From the NCBI RefSeq assembly GCF_033366695.1, contig NZ_JAOBTQ010000001.1, positions 2,046,001-2,110,000 on the forward strand: a stretch of 64,000 nt of DNA, written 5' to 3'. Below, in pieces: positions 29,061-42,084 of this stretch. The position numbers and the translations under genes were made by a program. The notes beneath the pieces were generated by a model. That model did no database searches. It was not told the DNA's origin and saw nothing but the letters and a program-made list of their open reading frames with translations. Every line of letters starts with the position of its first letter. Positions within the stretch are counted from its first letter, which is position 1. This DNA is from Streptomyces sp. SCL15-4. GTDB taxonomy: Bacteria > Actinomycetota > Actinomycetes > Streptomycetales > Streptomycetaceae.

Positions 29061-29996
29061 TCACGGCTCCGGCTCGTCCTCCGGGAGGTCGGTGACCCGC
29101 TCCAGCAGGATCGGTTCCCAGGCGCGGCGCAGCTGGGTCCGCAGCAGGGGCAGGGAGCCGCCCGTGCGGCCCTCCAGGTGGTCGGCGAGCCGGACGACGG
29201 TGTCGCAGCGGGCCAGCCACAGGCCGCGCAGGCAGGGGCGGGCGCCGTAGCCGGCGAGGGTGGCGGCGCGGACGGCCGCCGGGGAGCCGACGGCGAGGGC
29301 GAGCCCGGCGATGTCCTCGGCGGGGTCGCCGAGGGCCGCCCGCGTCCAGTCCAGGACGCCCCGCACCCGGCCGTCGGCGCTGACCACCACGTGCGCGCCG
29401 GTCAGCCCGTGGTGGGTGAGGACGGCCGCACCGGACTGCGCGCTGAGCTGGGCCGCGTTGGCCGGGGAGAACTGGTGCAGCCGGGCGGAGTCGAACTCGT
29501 CGGCGGCCGTGAGCCGTTCGGCCGCGTGCACGGCCATCCGGCGCAGCGCCTCCAGCGAGCGCGGCGCGGTGCGGGGCACGCCGAGCGCCTCGGCCTGGCG
29601 TCCGGGCACCGCGCGCAGCCCGGTGAGCAGCCCGGCGAGGTCGGCCTCGCCGACGGCGGAGACGTCGTGTTCGTCGGCCGTGCCGCCGGGCACCCGGGTG
29701 TCGAGGGTGTAGGCGAGGCCGGGTGCCCAGTCGCCGTGCGCGACGCTGACCGGGACGGCGACCGGCACCTGCGGGCGGACCAGGTCGCGCAGCCGCAGCT
29801 CCCGGCGGCGGAGTGCGGACGCCTCGCGGTCGGGGGCGAGGCGCAGCACATGGCGGGCGCCGATCCACCAGGTGTGCTCGCCCTCCTCCGTCACGGGCCG
29901 CACGTCGGGCCCTCCGGTGCCGTCGCGGCCCTCCTTGAGCAGCGAACGGACCAGTCGGCGGACGGTGTCCGCGGTGGGTGTCGGTGCCTGGGTCAT
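29061..29996 (-). CDS. APH-family phosphotransferase with degenerate catalytic loop
   Basis: A 311-residue protein of the aminoglycoside/macrolide phosphotransferase fold. The N-lobe keeps HVLRLAP with the ATP-binding strand, and GVLDWTRAALGDPAEDIAGL supplies the metal-binding Asp. The catalytic His-Gly-Asp is replaced: the loop reads THHGLTGAH, so the base Asp is Gly and the Asn is His. It may be inactive as a kinase or use another residue. The ATG at 29996 was chosen as the first residue of the folded part. It converges on treZ with a 16-bp gap and lies 53 bp after the M24 peptidase gene, likely in one transcript. Confidence 0.8.
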   Translation of the reverse strand: MTQAPTPTADTVRRLVRSLLKEGRDGTGGPDVRPVTEEGEHTWWIGARHVLRLAPDREASALRRRELRLRDLVRPQVPVAVPVSVAHGDWAPGLAYTLDTRVPGGTADEHDVSAVGEADLAGLLTGLRAVPGRQAEALGVPRTAPRSLEALRRMAVHAAERLTAADEFDSARLHQFSPANAAQLSAQSGAAVLTHHGLTGAHVVVSADGRVRGVLDWTRAALGDPAEDIAGLALAVGSPAAVRAATLAGYGARPCLRGLWLARCDTVVRLADHLEGRTGGSLPLLRTQLRRAWEPILLERVTDLPEDEPEP

Positions 29997-30049
29997 GGGT
30001 GCGGGCGTCGCCGTTCGGGTGTCGTCGGGGCGGGATCTCACGGGCGTCC

Positions 30050-31171
30050 TCAGTCCACGGTGACCATCTCGCGGGTGGTGTTGTTCAGGCGCCGGCCGCC
30101 GTCCTCGGTGACCGTGACGATGTCCTCGATGCGCACCCCGAAGCGGCCGGGCAGGTAGATCCCGGGCTCCACGGAGAAGCACATGCCGGGCACGAGGGGC
30201 CGCTCCTCGCCCTCGATCATGTACGGCGGTTCGTGCGTGGTGACGCCGATGCCGTGGCCGGTGCGGTGGATGAAGTACGCGCCGTACCCGGCGTCGGTGA
30301 TCACCGCGCGGGCGGCGCGGTCGACGTCCTGGCAGGCGGCGCCGGGACGTACGGCCTGGTAGCCGGCCTCCTGGGCGGCGCGCACCACGTCGTGCACCCG
30401 GCGCTCCTCCTCGGTGGGTTCGCCGACGTGGACGGTGCGGGTGGTGTCGGAGCCGTAGCCGTCCTTCAGGCCGCCGAAGTCGAGGACGACCATGTCACCG
30501 GGCCGGATGACCCGGTCGCCGACCTCGTGGTGCGGGTTGGCGCCGTTGGGGCCGGAGCCGACGATGGTGAAGTCGACCTGTTCGTGGCCGAAGCGGCGCA
30601 GCAGGCCGGCGAGGTCCCGGCCGACGTCGGACTCGCGGCGGCCGGCGAAGGGCAGCTTCCGGATCTCCTCGAACGCCTGGTCGGCGGCGGCTCCGGCGGC
30701 CGCCAGGAGGTCCAGTTCGGCCTGGTCCTTCACCGCGCGCAGCATGGGCAGGGCGTCGGTGAGGGCGGCGTAGGAGGTGCCGGGCAGGGTCCGCTGGAGG
30801 CCCAGCAGGTGCATCGACCAGGCATTGTCGCTGATGCCGAACCGGCCGCGGTCGTCGAGGAGGGCGGCGGTGACGGCGTAGGGGTCCGCGCCGTCGGTCC
30901 AGTCGCGCAGCGTCAGCGCGGGAGCGCCGGGGGCCTGCTCGGCGTCCGGGGCCTCCAGGGTGGGCACGACGAGGACGGGGTCGCGGCCGGGGGCGAGGAC
31001 GAGGACGGTCAGCCGTTCGGTGACGGCGGTGGGCGCGTAGCCGGTGAGCCACACCAGGTCCGGGCCCGGGGCCACGAGCAGCCCGGCGAGGCCGGCGTCG
31101 GCCGCGGAGCGCACGGCGCGCTCCATGCGGGCCCGGTAGTCGGCGGCGGTGAAGGGCGTGGTACCGGTCAT
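30050..31171 (-). CDS. M24-family Xaa-Pro aminopeptidase-like metallopeptidase
   Basis: A 373-residue creatinase/aminopeptidase P fold with an N-terminal creatinase-like domain (to about residue 140) and a pita-bread catalytic domain. All five metal ligands are visible: Asp in VVLDFGG and in GSDTTRT, His in RTGHGIGV, Glu in FSVEPGIY and Glu in VRIEDIV. It should cleave the Xaa-Pro bond at peptide N-termini in the cytoplasm. It begins with ATG at 31171. Confidence 0.94.
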   Translation of the reverse strand: MTGTTPFTAADYRARMERAVRSAADAGLAGLLVAPGPDLVWLTGYAPTAVTERLTVLVLAPGRDPVLVVPTLEAPDAEQAPGAPALTLRDWTDGADPYAVTAALLDDRGRFGISDNAWSMHLLGLQRTLPGTSYAALTDALPMLRAVKDQAELDLLAAAGAAADQAFEEIRKLPFAGRRESDVGRDLAGLLRRFGHEQVDFTIVGSGPNGANPHHEVGDRVIRPGDMVVLDFGGLKDGYGSDTTRTVHVGEPTEEERRVHDVVRAAQEAGYQAVRPGAACQDVDRAARAVITDAGYGAYFIHRTGHGIGVTTHEPPYMIEGEERPLVPGMCFSVEPGIYLPGRFGVRIEDIVTVTEDGGRRLNNTTREMVTVD

Positions 31172-31352
31172 CCGGGCCTCCGGGCGCTGCGTGGGAAAGG
31201 GTGCGCTGACGTCTCGGGCAGCATCCTGCCCGCCCGGCCGGGCCCACGCGAGCCGATCGCCGGAACGGACGTGCGGAGGTACGCGGCGAAGCGGCTGGGC
31301 ATGGACCCATGATGACGCGTGGGACGGACGGTGACCAGCGGTTCCGGAGGCG

Positions 31353-31898
31353 TCAGGTGACCAGCCCGGGGGTCACCGTCAGCCGCTGGTGGGCACCGCT
31401 GTGGTGGCGCACGGTGAGCGGCAGGGCCGTTCCGGAACGGGAGCGGGCGACGGCGCGGGCGAGGCCGGCGGCGGTGTCGACGCGGGCCGCGCCGAGCTGG
31501 AGCACGACGTCCCCGCGGACCAGGCCGGCCGTGTAGCCGGGGCCGGGCACATGGACGGCCACCACCAGCGCGCCCGCCTTCTCGTCGTCGACCACCTCCA
31601 CGCCGAGGGTCGCGCCGGGCGGAGCGGGGTCCGGGGCGGCGTGGGGCGCGGGGCCGGGCGGCGGGGCCGGGCGGGCCGGCCCGGCGAGCCCGCCGACGCC
31701 GGTCATCGTGGCACCGGCCATGCCGATGCCGACGCCGCAGAGCAGCAGTACGGTGCCGGCGCCCGCGCCGAGCAGCAGGGTCCGCAGCCGCCGTGCGCGC
31801 CGGGGCGCGGCGTGCGGGCGGCGGGCGGGGCCCGGGGTGCCCTCGTCCTGCCGGTGCTGACCGGGGATCGGCTTGGGCCGCAAAGCGGTCTGTTCCAT
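31353..31898 (-). CDS. Membrane-anchored PDZ domain protein without protease domain
   Basis: A 181-residue protein: a basic cytoplasmic tail, one membrane helix (LLLGAGAGTVLLLCGVGIGM, about residues 40-60), a Pro-rich linker and a C-terminal PDZ domain containing PGYTAGLVRGDVVLQLG (about residues 121-137). In DegP-type proteases such a PDZ follows a trypsin domain, which is absent here. It may bind C-termini of exported proteins as a scaffold or substrate receptor. GGAGG lies ten bases before the ATG at 31898. It follows geoA on the same strand after 197 bp. Confidence 0.82.
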   Translation of the reverse strand: MEQTALRPKPIPGQHRQDEGTPGPARRPHAAPRRARRLRTLLLGAGAGTVLLLCGVGIGMAGATMTGVGGLAGPARPAPPPGPAPHAAPDPAPPGATLGVEVVDDEKAGALVVAVHVPGPGYTAGLVRGDVVLQLGAARVDTAAGLARAVARSRSGTALPLTVRHHSGAHQRLTVTPGLVT

Positions 31899-32051
31899 GG
31901 TTCGCTCGCCTCCGGCTGGTGATCTACCCGGACGGGCGGCCCATGACGAGACACGAAAGGATGAGATTGGCCGGAGGGTGGCGGAGGGTATCCCTGGCCG
32001 ACGAGCCGACACCGGCCGCCTCCTCGGCACGCTCGGCCTCATCCATTCCTC

Positions 32052-32073
32052 CCGGCCTCGCCGTTCCGGCCGG
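32052..32073 (-). terminator. Weak hairpin after geoA
   Basis: CCGGCC and GGCCGG, separated by 10 bases, lie 23 bp beyond the geosmin synthase stop. The stem is only 6 bp, so the call is tentative. Confidence 0.35.
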
Positions 32074-32095
32074 AGCGGGAGCTGGCTGACGACCC

Positions 32096-36483
<4,388 letters not shown>

Positions 36484-36486
36484 CGG

Positions 36487-36510
36487 GCCGGCCCGTGTCG
36501 GCGGGCCGGC
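36487..36510. terminator. Hairpin after the P450 gene
   Basis: GCCGGCCC and GGGCCGGC form a perfect 8-bp stem with an 8-base loop, four bases after the P450 stop and between convergent genes. Confidence 0.65.
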
Positions 36511-36607
36511 TCCGGCAGGGGACCAGGCCGTCGGTGCCGACCTCGGTGCCGGCGATCACGGGTGCGGGCGGGGGTCCCGGGACGTGTCCGCCGCCGTGTC
36601 GCGGATG

Positions 36608-37255
36608 TCAGGCGGCACGGACCTCCCGTTCCAGCTGCGTGGCGAGGGTGACGTAGCGGGGACGCCGGTGCACCGGGACGAGGCCCCGGATCACCAGGTG
36701 CCACATCTCGGCGACCCTGCGCGGCAGCCGCCCGACGGGTTCGAGCGAACGGCCGGCGACCCGGGTGCCGACGAAGAAGCAGACGAGGGAGTGGGCGACC
36801 ACTGCCACGTCCAGGTCCCCGTGCAGGTCGGCCTCCCGGACGGCTCCGTTGAACTTGCGGGTCGCGAACTCCAGCCACTCCGTGAACGGATGCCGCAGCG
36901 GCGCCCGTACGGGGATGTCGGCGGTGGCGAGGCGGAGCCCGGCACGCGGCACGGGGTCCTCCACGGCGAGCCGGGCGATCCCGAAGGTGGTGCGCATCAG
37001 GGCTTCCAGCGAGGAGCAGCCGCGGCCCTCGATGTCGGCCACGAGCTGCCGCGCGGCCTTGGCCTGGAGTTCCAGTATCGCCTGGGCCAGGTCCTCCTTG
37101 GCGGCGAAGTGGAAGTACAGGGCGCCCTTGGTGACCTTCGCATGCGCGACGATATCGCTCAGACTGGTGGATTCGTAGCCGTGCCGGTCGAACAGGTCGG
37201 CGGCGGCCGTGATGATGGTTGCGCGGGTCTGTTCAGCGCGTAACTGCCTCGCCAT
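36608..37255 (-). CDS. TetR regulator of the gamma-butyrolactone receptor (ArpA/ScbR) type
   Basis: A 215-residue repressor. The N-terminal HTH reads TSLSDIVAHAKVTKGALYFHF (the ArpA/ScbR signature, residues 30-50). In the ligand domain Trp 127 (HPFTEWLEF) corresponds to the Trp that lines the butyrolactone pocket in CprB and ArpA, so it may still bind a ligand rather than being a pseudo-receptor. No butyrolactone synthase (AfsA/ScbA-like) gene is in the window. GAGGAGGGG precedes the ATG. An ARE-like site (37281-37306) in its promoter suggests autorepression. The nearest likely targets are the P450-hydrolase pair. Confidence 0.92.
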   Translation of the reverse strand: MARQLRAEQTRATIITAAADLFDRHGYESTSLSDIVAHAKVTKGALYFHFAAKEDLAQAILELQAKAARQLVADIEGRGCSSLEALMRTTFGIARLAVEDPVPRAGLRLATADIPVRAPLRHPFTEWLEFATRKFNGAVREADLHGDLDVAVVAHSLVCFFVGTRVAGRSLEPVGRLPRRVAEMWHLVIRGLVPVHRRPRYVTLATQLEREVRAA

Positions 37256-37280
37256 CCCGTGACCCCTCCTCGCACCTCAA

Positions 37281-37306
37281 AAGAACAGGACATGCGGTTT
37301 GTTTTC
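37281..37306. promoter_or_regulatory. ARE-like autoregulatory element
   Basis: On the minus strand the site reads as a strong half AAAACAAACCG followed by a degenerate second half (CATGTCCTGTTCTT). This is close to the autoregulatory elements bound by ArpA/ScbR proteins, and it lies 26-51 bp before the start of just such a gene. Confidence 0.55.
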
Positions 37307-37535
37307 AGTCCCCCGCATACGATAACTCACCGCACGGGATCGGGAGTCCAGAGGTGCACGCACGCGATATGACACGTGTCAGCGGCACGACAGGCGCCGG
37401 GCGGACTCCCGGCAGCGGGCGCCGCACGCTTTGATCGTCACGATACGAGGCGGACGTCCGGTTCTCAATGACACGTCGGAGCAGGCGCGAAGCAGGACAA
37501 CCGGTCGATGCTTCGCGCCCCTGGAGAGCCGAACG

Positions 37536-37582
37536 CGCCCCGTCGCTCTCTCCCGGACCCGCCCCGTCGCTCTCTCCCGGAC
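37536..37582. repeat. Tandem 23-bp direct repeat
   Basis: The 23 bases starting CGCCCCGTCGCTCTC occur exactly twice, at 37536-37558 and 37560-37582, one base apart (24-bp period). They lie directly beside the terminator hairpin of the minus-strand secreted-protein gene. The origin may be a recent slip duplication. Confidence 0.85.
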
Positions 37583-37590
37583 ACGGCGAA

Positions 37591-37632
37591 GCCGTCGGCG
37601 CGGTCCGCGTGCACACGGACCGCGCCGACGGC
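37591..37632 (-). terminator. Strong terminator hairpin of the secreted-protein gene
   Basis: A 17-bp perfect stem (starting GCCGTCGGCGCGGTCCG) extends inward after a single mismatch to form a 42-base hairpin. It lies 62 bp downstream of the stop of the minus-strand gene. Confidence 0.75.
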
Positions 37633-37694
37633 GGGTTCGCCGCAGGCGCCGCTCCCGGCTCGCGGCTACGACGCGAACCGGACGGCTCGGCCGG

Positions 37695-38771
<1,077 letters not shown>

Positions 38772-38793
38772 TCACCGGTTTTCCACATCTCCC

Positions 38794-38823
38794 TTGACCC
38801 TTCAAACTAACCGGCGGTAACTT
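38794..38823 (+). promoter_or_regulatory. Candidate promoter for the DUF6230-DUF6114 pair
   Basis: TTGACC and TAACTT are separated by 18 bases, in a locally A/T-richer stretch about 145 bp before the start codon. Confidence 0.45.
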
Positions 38824-38967
38824 CGCCGAAGGCTACTGCCGCGTAACCAGAAAACCCTTGCGCCCGCCGGGAGTCGCGAGGAGAGGTGCGCGGCATTCGC
38901 TGTCCGCGCCAGGACACCGCGCCACCTGAAGCCCAATCCGCATTGATTCATGCACATGGGAGCAGAC

Positions 38968-39666
38968 ATGGCCTCGTCCCCGGACATCCCGTCCGCCGGC
39001 AACACCCCCGAGCACTCGGGGAGCGCCACCCCGTCCGAAGCCGCCGACACCGCCGGTACCAGCGCCGGCGGAACGAGACGCGGGCGGGTCAGGGCCCGCC
39101 GCGCCGCGATGATGGCGGTTCCCGCCACCCTCGCGGCCGCCGGTCTCGCGGTCCTCACCGCCCAGGGAGTGCTGGGTGTGCAGTTCGCCATCTCCGGCAT
39201 GCCGTTCACGGTCACCGCTCAGGACCTGGACGGCACCGGCTTCGAGCAGTTCGGCGCGCTCGACAACATGGCGGAGGGCAGCCCGAACGCCGGGGACACC
39301 GGCGGGCAGGTGCTCGTCGTCACCTCCGCGATCAAGGAGGCCACGCTCACCAAGCTGTGCCAGAGCGTCGACCTCGGCGGTACCAACCTGCTGATCACCG
39401 CGGGCAACGGCAAGAAGAAGGTCACCGCGACCGACCTGACCACCGACTCGACCGTGCTGTCGGGTGACGCGGAGTTCAACAAGATCGAGATCGGCAACGA
39501 CGCCAGCACGCTGGACAAGGCGGGCGTGAAGGGTCCGATCGGCGTCTTCAGCCAGCAGGCCGACCACGTGCACATCGCCGATCTGCGGCAGGTCAACTAC
39601 GCGACCACGGCCGCGGTGTTCAGGCTGCCCGGGCTCAAGCTGCGCTTCAGCGACTCGGGTTGCTGA
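38968..39666 (+). CDS. DUF6230 family protein
   Basis: A 232-residue protein with a polar N-terminal tail, one membrane or signal-anchor helix (AAMMAVPATLAAAGLAVLTAQG, about residues 47-68) and an exported beta-rich domain containing FAISGMPFTVTAQDLDG and DHVHIADLRQVNYATTAA. I match it to DUF6230, a Streptomyces family of unknown function that is commonly paired with DUF6114. The ATG at 38968 has GGGAG five bases upstream; in-frame ATGs at 38950 and 38956 lack a site. Its stop overlaps the next start. Confidence 0.85.
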   Translation: MASSPDIPSAGNTPEHSGSATPSEAADTAGTSAGGTRRGRVRARRAAMMAVPATLAAAGLAVLTAQGVLGVQFAISGMPFTVTAQDLDGTGFEQFGALDNMAEGSPNAGDTGGQVLVVTSAIKEATLTKLCQSVDLGGTNLLITAGNGKKKVTATDLTTDSTVLSGDAEFNKIEIGNDASTLDKAGVKGPIGVFSQQADHVHIADLRQVNYATTAAVFRLPGLKLRFSDSGC

Positions 39667-40133
39667 TGGCCGCGCCGGACCGCGCACACCGGGGACCGAG
39701 GCTCGCCTTCCGTGGATGGCGGGCCCGCCGGCCGTTCTGGGGCGGGCTGCTGCTCGCCCTGGGCGGCGGCGAGATCCTGCTCACCGAGAAGGCCTCGCTG
39801 AAGGTCGTACTGCACATCGGCATGCAGGGCCTGGCCGGTTATCTGCTGCCGACCCTCATGGTGCTGCTGGGCCTGCTGATCCTCTTCAACCCTTCCCAGC
39901 GGCTGTTCTACTCCATCACCGGCATGCTGCTCTCTCTGGGCAGCTGGCTCACCTCCAACCTGGGCGGCTTCTTCATCGGCCTGCTCCTCGGCGCCGTCGG
40001 CAGCTGCCTGGCCTTCGGCTGGCTGCCGGACCAGGAACCGCGCGTCAGCCGTCGCAAGCGCCGCAGGCAGGCGCGCGCCGCGGCCCGGGCCCTGGCGTCG
40101 GAGCGGACGGGAGGAATGGAGCGGGCGGCCTGA
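39666..40133 (+). CDS. DUF6114 family membrane protein
   Basis: A 155-residue integral membrane protein: three or four hydrophobic segments (FWGGLLLALGGGEILL, AGYLLPTLMVLLGLLILF and GGFFIGLLLGAVGSCLAFGW) and a basic C-terminal tail (RRKRRRQARAAARA) in the cytoplasm. It is coupled to the DUF6230 gene by a TGATG overlap, so the two products probably form a complex at the membrane. The function is unknown. Confidence 0.85.
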   Translation: MAAPDRAHRGPRLAFRGWRARRPFWGGLLLALGGGEILLTEKASLKVVLHIGMQGLAGYLLPTLMVLLGLLILFNPSQRLFYSITGMLLSLGSWLTSNLGGFFIGLLLGAVGSCLAFGWLPDQEPRVSRRKRRRQARAAARALASERTGGMERAA

Positions 40134-40346
40134 CCGGAACCGGGAGACCTGGCACCACGAGGTGATGTACGGCCTCTACGACGGCGAGGTGCCCGGCGGT
40201 GTCGACGTACCCACGCCTGGCGGCGGCCCCGCTCGCCGAGGGGGCGGGCGGTGCCCTGCCCGCCGTCAGCCGGCACCTGACCGAGCCGCCACTCCGGAGC
40301 AGGCACCCGGCGCAGCTCTCCGGAACTTCTCGGCCGCTCCGGTAGT

Positions 40347-40364
40347 TTCTACGTTGCTGTAGAA
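40347..40364. promoter_or_regulatory. Palindrome upstream of terB
   Basis: TTCTAC-GTTGCT-GTAGAA lies about 50 bp before the terB start in a locally A/T-rich patch, where a promoter is expected. It is a candidate operator for a stress regulator. Confidence 0.45.
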
Positions 40365-40416
40365 GTTATCGCCGGGTGCCGCAAGAGGCGTCCGGCGGCC
40401 CGTACAAGGAGTGCAC

Positions 40417-40872
40417 ATGGCCCTGTGGGACCGCTTCAAGGAGTCGGCGTCTCAGATGCAGACCCAGTTGCTGGCGAAGAAGAACGACCTGAAGAGCGGC
40501 GCGTTCCGCGATGCGAGCATGGCGATGTGCGCGCTGGTGGCCGCCGCCGACGGGACGGTGGATCCCGCGGAGCGACAGCGGGTGGCCCAGCTCATCGCCA
40601 CGAACGAGGTGCTGCAGAACTTCCCGGCGGACGACCTCAGGCGCCGTTTCGAGGACAACCTGGACAAGCTGACGACCGACTTCGACTTCGGCAAGGTGAG
40701 CGTGCTCCAGGAGATCGCCAAGGCGAAGAAGAAGCCCGCGGAGGCCCGGGCCGTCGTGCAGATCGGCATCGTCATCGGCGGCGCGGACGGCGACTTCGAC
40801 AAGACCGAGCAGGCCGTGGTGCGTGAGGCCTGCTACACGCTGGACCTGCCGCCGCACGAGTTCGACCTCTGA
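40417..40872 (+). CDS. terB: Tellurite resistance protein TerB
   Basis: A 151-residue all-helical TerB domain protein. The acidic metal-binding positions of the family are seen in VAAADGTVDPAE and in GGADGDFDKTE. TerB is a Ca2+/metal-binding hub thought to tie TerD and TerC to membrane stress complexes. AAGGAG lies five bases before the ATG at 40417. No terC/terD gene is adjacent, so it is an isolated member. It ends at a strong terminator. Confidence 0.93.
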   Translation: MALWDRFKESASQMQTQLLAKKNDLKSGAFRDASMAMCALVAAADGTVDPAERQRVAQLIATNEVLQNFPADDLRRRFEDNLDKLTTDFDFGKVSVLQEIAKAKKKPAEARAVVQIGIVIGGADGDFDKTEQAVVREACYTLDLPPHEFDL

Positions 40873-40886
40873 GCGGCGGCCGGAGA

Positions 40887-40925
40887 CCGCGCGGGTGTCA
40901 CCGGGAACCGGGGACACCCGCGCGG
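40887..40925. terminator. Strong bidirectional terminator
   Basis: A perfect 13-bp stem (CCGCGCGGGTGTC / GACACCCGCGCGG) with a 13-base loop separates terB (+) from the convergent binding-protein gene (-). Confidence 0.85.
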
Positions 40926-40950
40926 GCCGCGCGTACAGCGGCTGGTGGGG

Positions 40951-41907
40951 TCAGACGAGTCCGGCGGACTTCAGCCAGGCCCGGGCGACGTCCAGCGGGT
41001 CCTTCTTGTCCGCCTGCACCTGGGTGTCCAGGTCCAGCAGGGTCTTGGTGTCGAGCTTGGCGGAGACCGCGTTCAGCGCGTCGACGCCCTTCTTCGGCAG
41101 CGCGCCCTTGCGGGCGAGCGGCTGGACGTTCTGGAAGCCGAAGAGGTTCTTCGGGTCCTGGAGGACGACGAACTTCTCCTTGGTGATGTTCGGGTCGGTG
41201 GAGAAGATGTCCGCGAGCTGCACGGCGTTCTGCTTCAGCGCCGCCAGCGTCAGCGGGCCGCCCGTGTCCAGCGCCTTGAAGGACTTGAACTCCAGGCCGT
41301 AGACGGACTTCAGGCCCGCCAGCCCCTGCTGCCGGGTCTGGAACTCCGGCGAACCCCCGATGACCAGGTCCTTGGCGATGTCCTTCAGGTCGGCGATGGA
41401 GGACCCGTCGGTGAGGTGGTACTTCTCCGCGGTGGCCGCGTTGACCGTGACGGAGTCCTTGGACTGCGCCGACGCCGGTTCGAGCAGGGTGAGCCGGGAG
41501 TCCAGCCTGGCGTTGATGGCGTCCCCGGTCTCCTTGAGGGTCTTCGGCGTGGCCTTCTTGTCGAGGTGGGCCAGCAGGGCTCCGTTGTACTCGGGCATCA
41601 CCGACAGGGAGCCGTTCTTGATCAGCCCGTAGGTGGTCTCGCGGCTGCCGATGTTCGGCTTGTACGTCACCTTGATCCCCTTGGCCTTGAGGGCCTCGCC
41701 GTAGATGTCGGCGAGCAAGGTGCTCTCGGGGAAGTTGTTGGAACCGACGACCACGCTGTCGCCGTCCGCCTTGCCGCCGGTGAGGGGGTTGTCGGCCTTG
41801 TCGTCGCTGGAGGAACAGCCCGCCAGCAGAGCCGTCGCCGCCAGGGCGACCACCGCCGCGCCTCTGCTCTTCCGGATGGACCTGCTGATGTGGGTCGTTG
41901 AAGTCAC
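40951..41907 (-). CDS. Glycine betaine/choline-type ABC transporter, substrate-binding lipoprotein
   Basis: A 318-residue OpuC/ProX-like binding protein. The lipobox is LLAGCSSS. The mature protein opens VVVGSNNFPESTLLADIYGEAL, split here as the typical OsmF/OpuBC motif GSNNFPES followed by a helix, and later shows MPEYNG, which marks the quaternary-amine family. The GTG at 41907 places the signal peptide correctly. It is last in an ATPase-permease-permease-binding protein order but is set off by 160 bp holding two large hairpins, so its expression may differ from that of the permeases. Confidence 0.9.
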   Translation of the reverse strand: MTSTTHISRSIRKSRGAAVVALAATALLAGCSSSDDKADNPLTGGKADGDSVVVGSNNFPESTLLADIYGEALKAKGIKVTYKPNIGSRETTYGLIKNGSLSVMPEYNGALLAHLDKKATPKTLKETGDAINARLDSRLTLLEPASAQSKDSVTVNAATAEKYHLTDGSSIADLKDIAKDLVIGGSPEFQTRQQGLAGLKSVYGLEFKSFKALDTGGPLTLAALKQNAVQLADIFSTDPNITKEKFVVLQDPKNLFGFQNVQPLARKGALPKKGVDALNAVSAKLDTKTLLDLDTQVQADKKDPLDVARAWLKSAGLV

Positions 41908-41990
41908 CCGTCGATCCAATCCAGCCGGTTCTCCGTCAGTCAAGTGCCATCGGCCGGCGAATCGTGCCGAGCCGCGGCCGGTTGCGCGCA

Positions 41991-42039
41991 CCGCCTGCCC
42001 GCCCCGGCGCCGGAATCCGGCGCCGGGGCGGGCAGGCGG
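41991..42039 (-). terminator. Exceptional 23-bp perfect hairpin inside the transporter operon
   Basis: Two 23-base arms, starting CCGCCTGCCCGCCCCGG on the plus strand, are perfect complements around a 3-base loop (AAT). The hairpin lies between the permease stop and the binding-protein start. It may end most transcripts, act as an mRNA 3'-stabiliser or set the ratio of permease to binding protein. Confidence 0.75.
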
Positions 42040-42048
42040 CCCGTGCCG

Positions 42049-42084
42049 GCCGGCGCGGCGGCCGGCGTCAGCCGCCGCGCCGGC
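42049..42084 (-). terminator. Second hairpin, overlapping the permease stop codon
   Basis: A perfect 14-bp stem (starting GCCGGCGCGGCGGC on plus) has an 8-base loop, 42063-42070 (or 6-8 bases depending on end pairing). The permease stop codon (42068-42070) falls in that loop, so terminating ribosomes would cover the structure. Confidence 0.65.

Larger units (their letters stand above)
37307..37694. other. Non-coding region between the TetR gene and the secreted-protein gene
   Basis: No gene is supported here. The stretch contains a 23-bp direct repeat and a strong hairpin, both listed separately. It has a short lower-G+C part (37301-37330) at the TetR promoter. Confidence 0.5.

Noticed and set aside
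37536..37582. The tandem 23-bp repeat as a CRISPR-like array
   Set aside because: Only two copies, one base apart, with no spacers and no cas genes.
40162..40362. A 66-codon frame starting MMYGLYDGEVPGGVDVPTP upstream of terB
   Set aside because: The first 20 residues look protein-like and might be a remnant, but the rest is low-complexity and runs through the terB promoter palindrome; there is not enough to call a gene.
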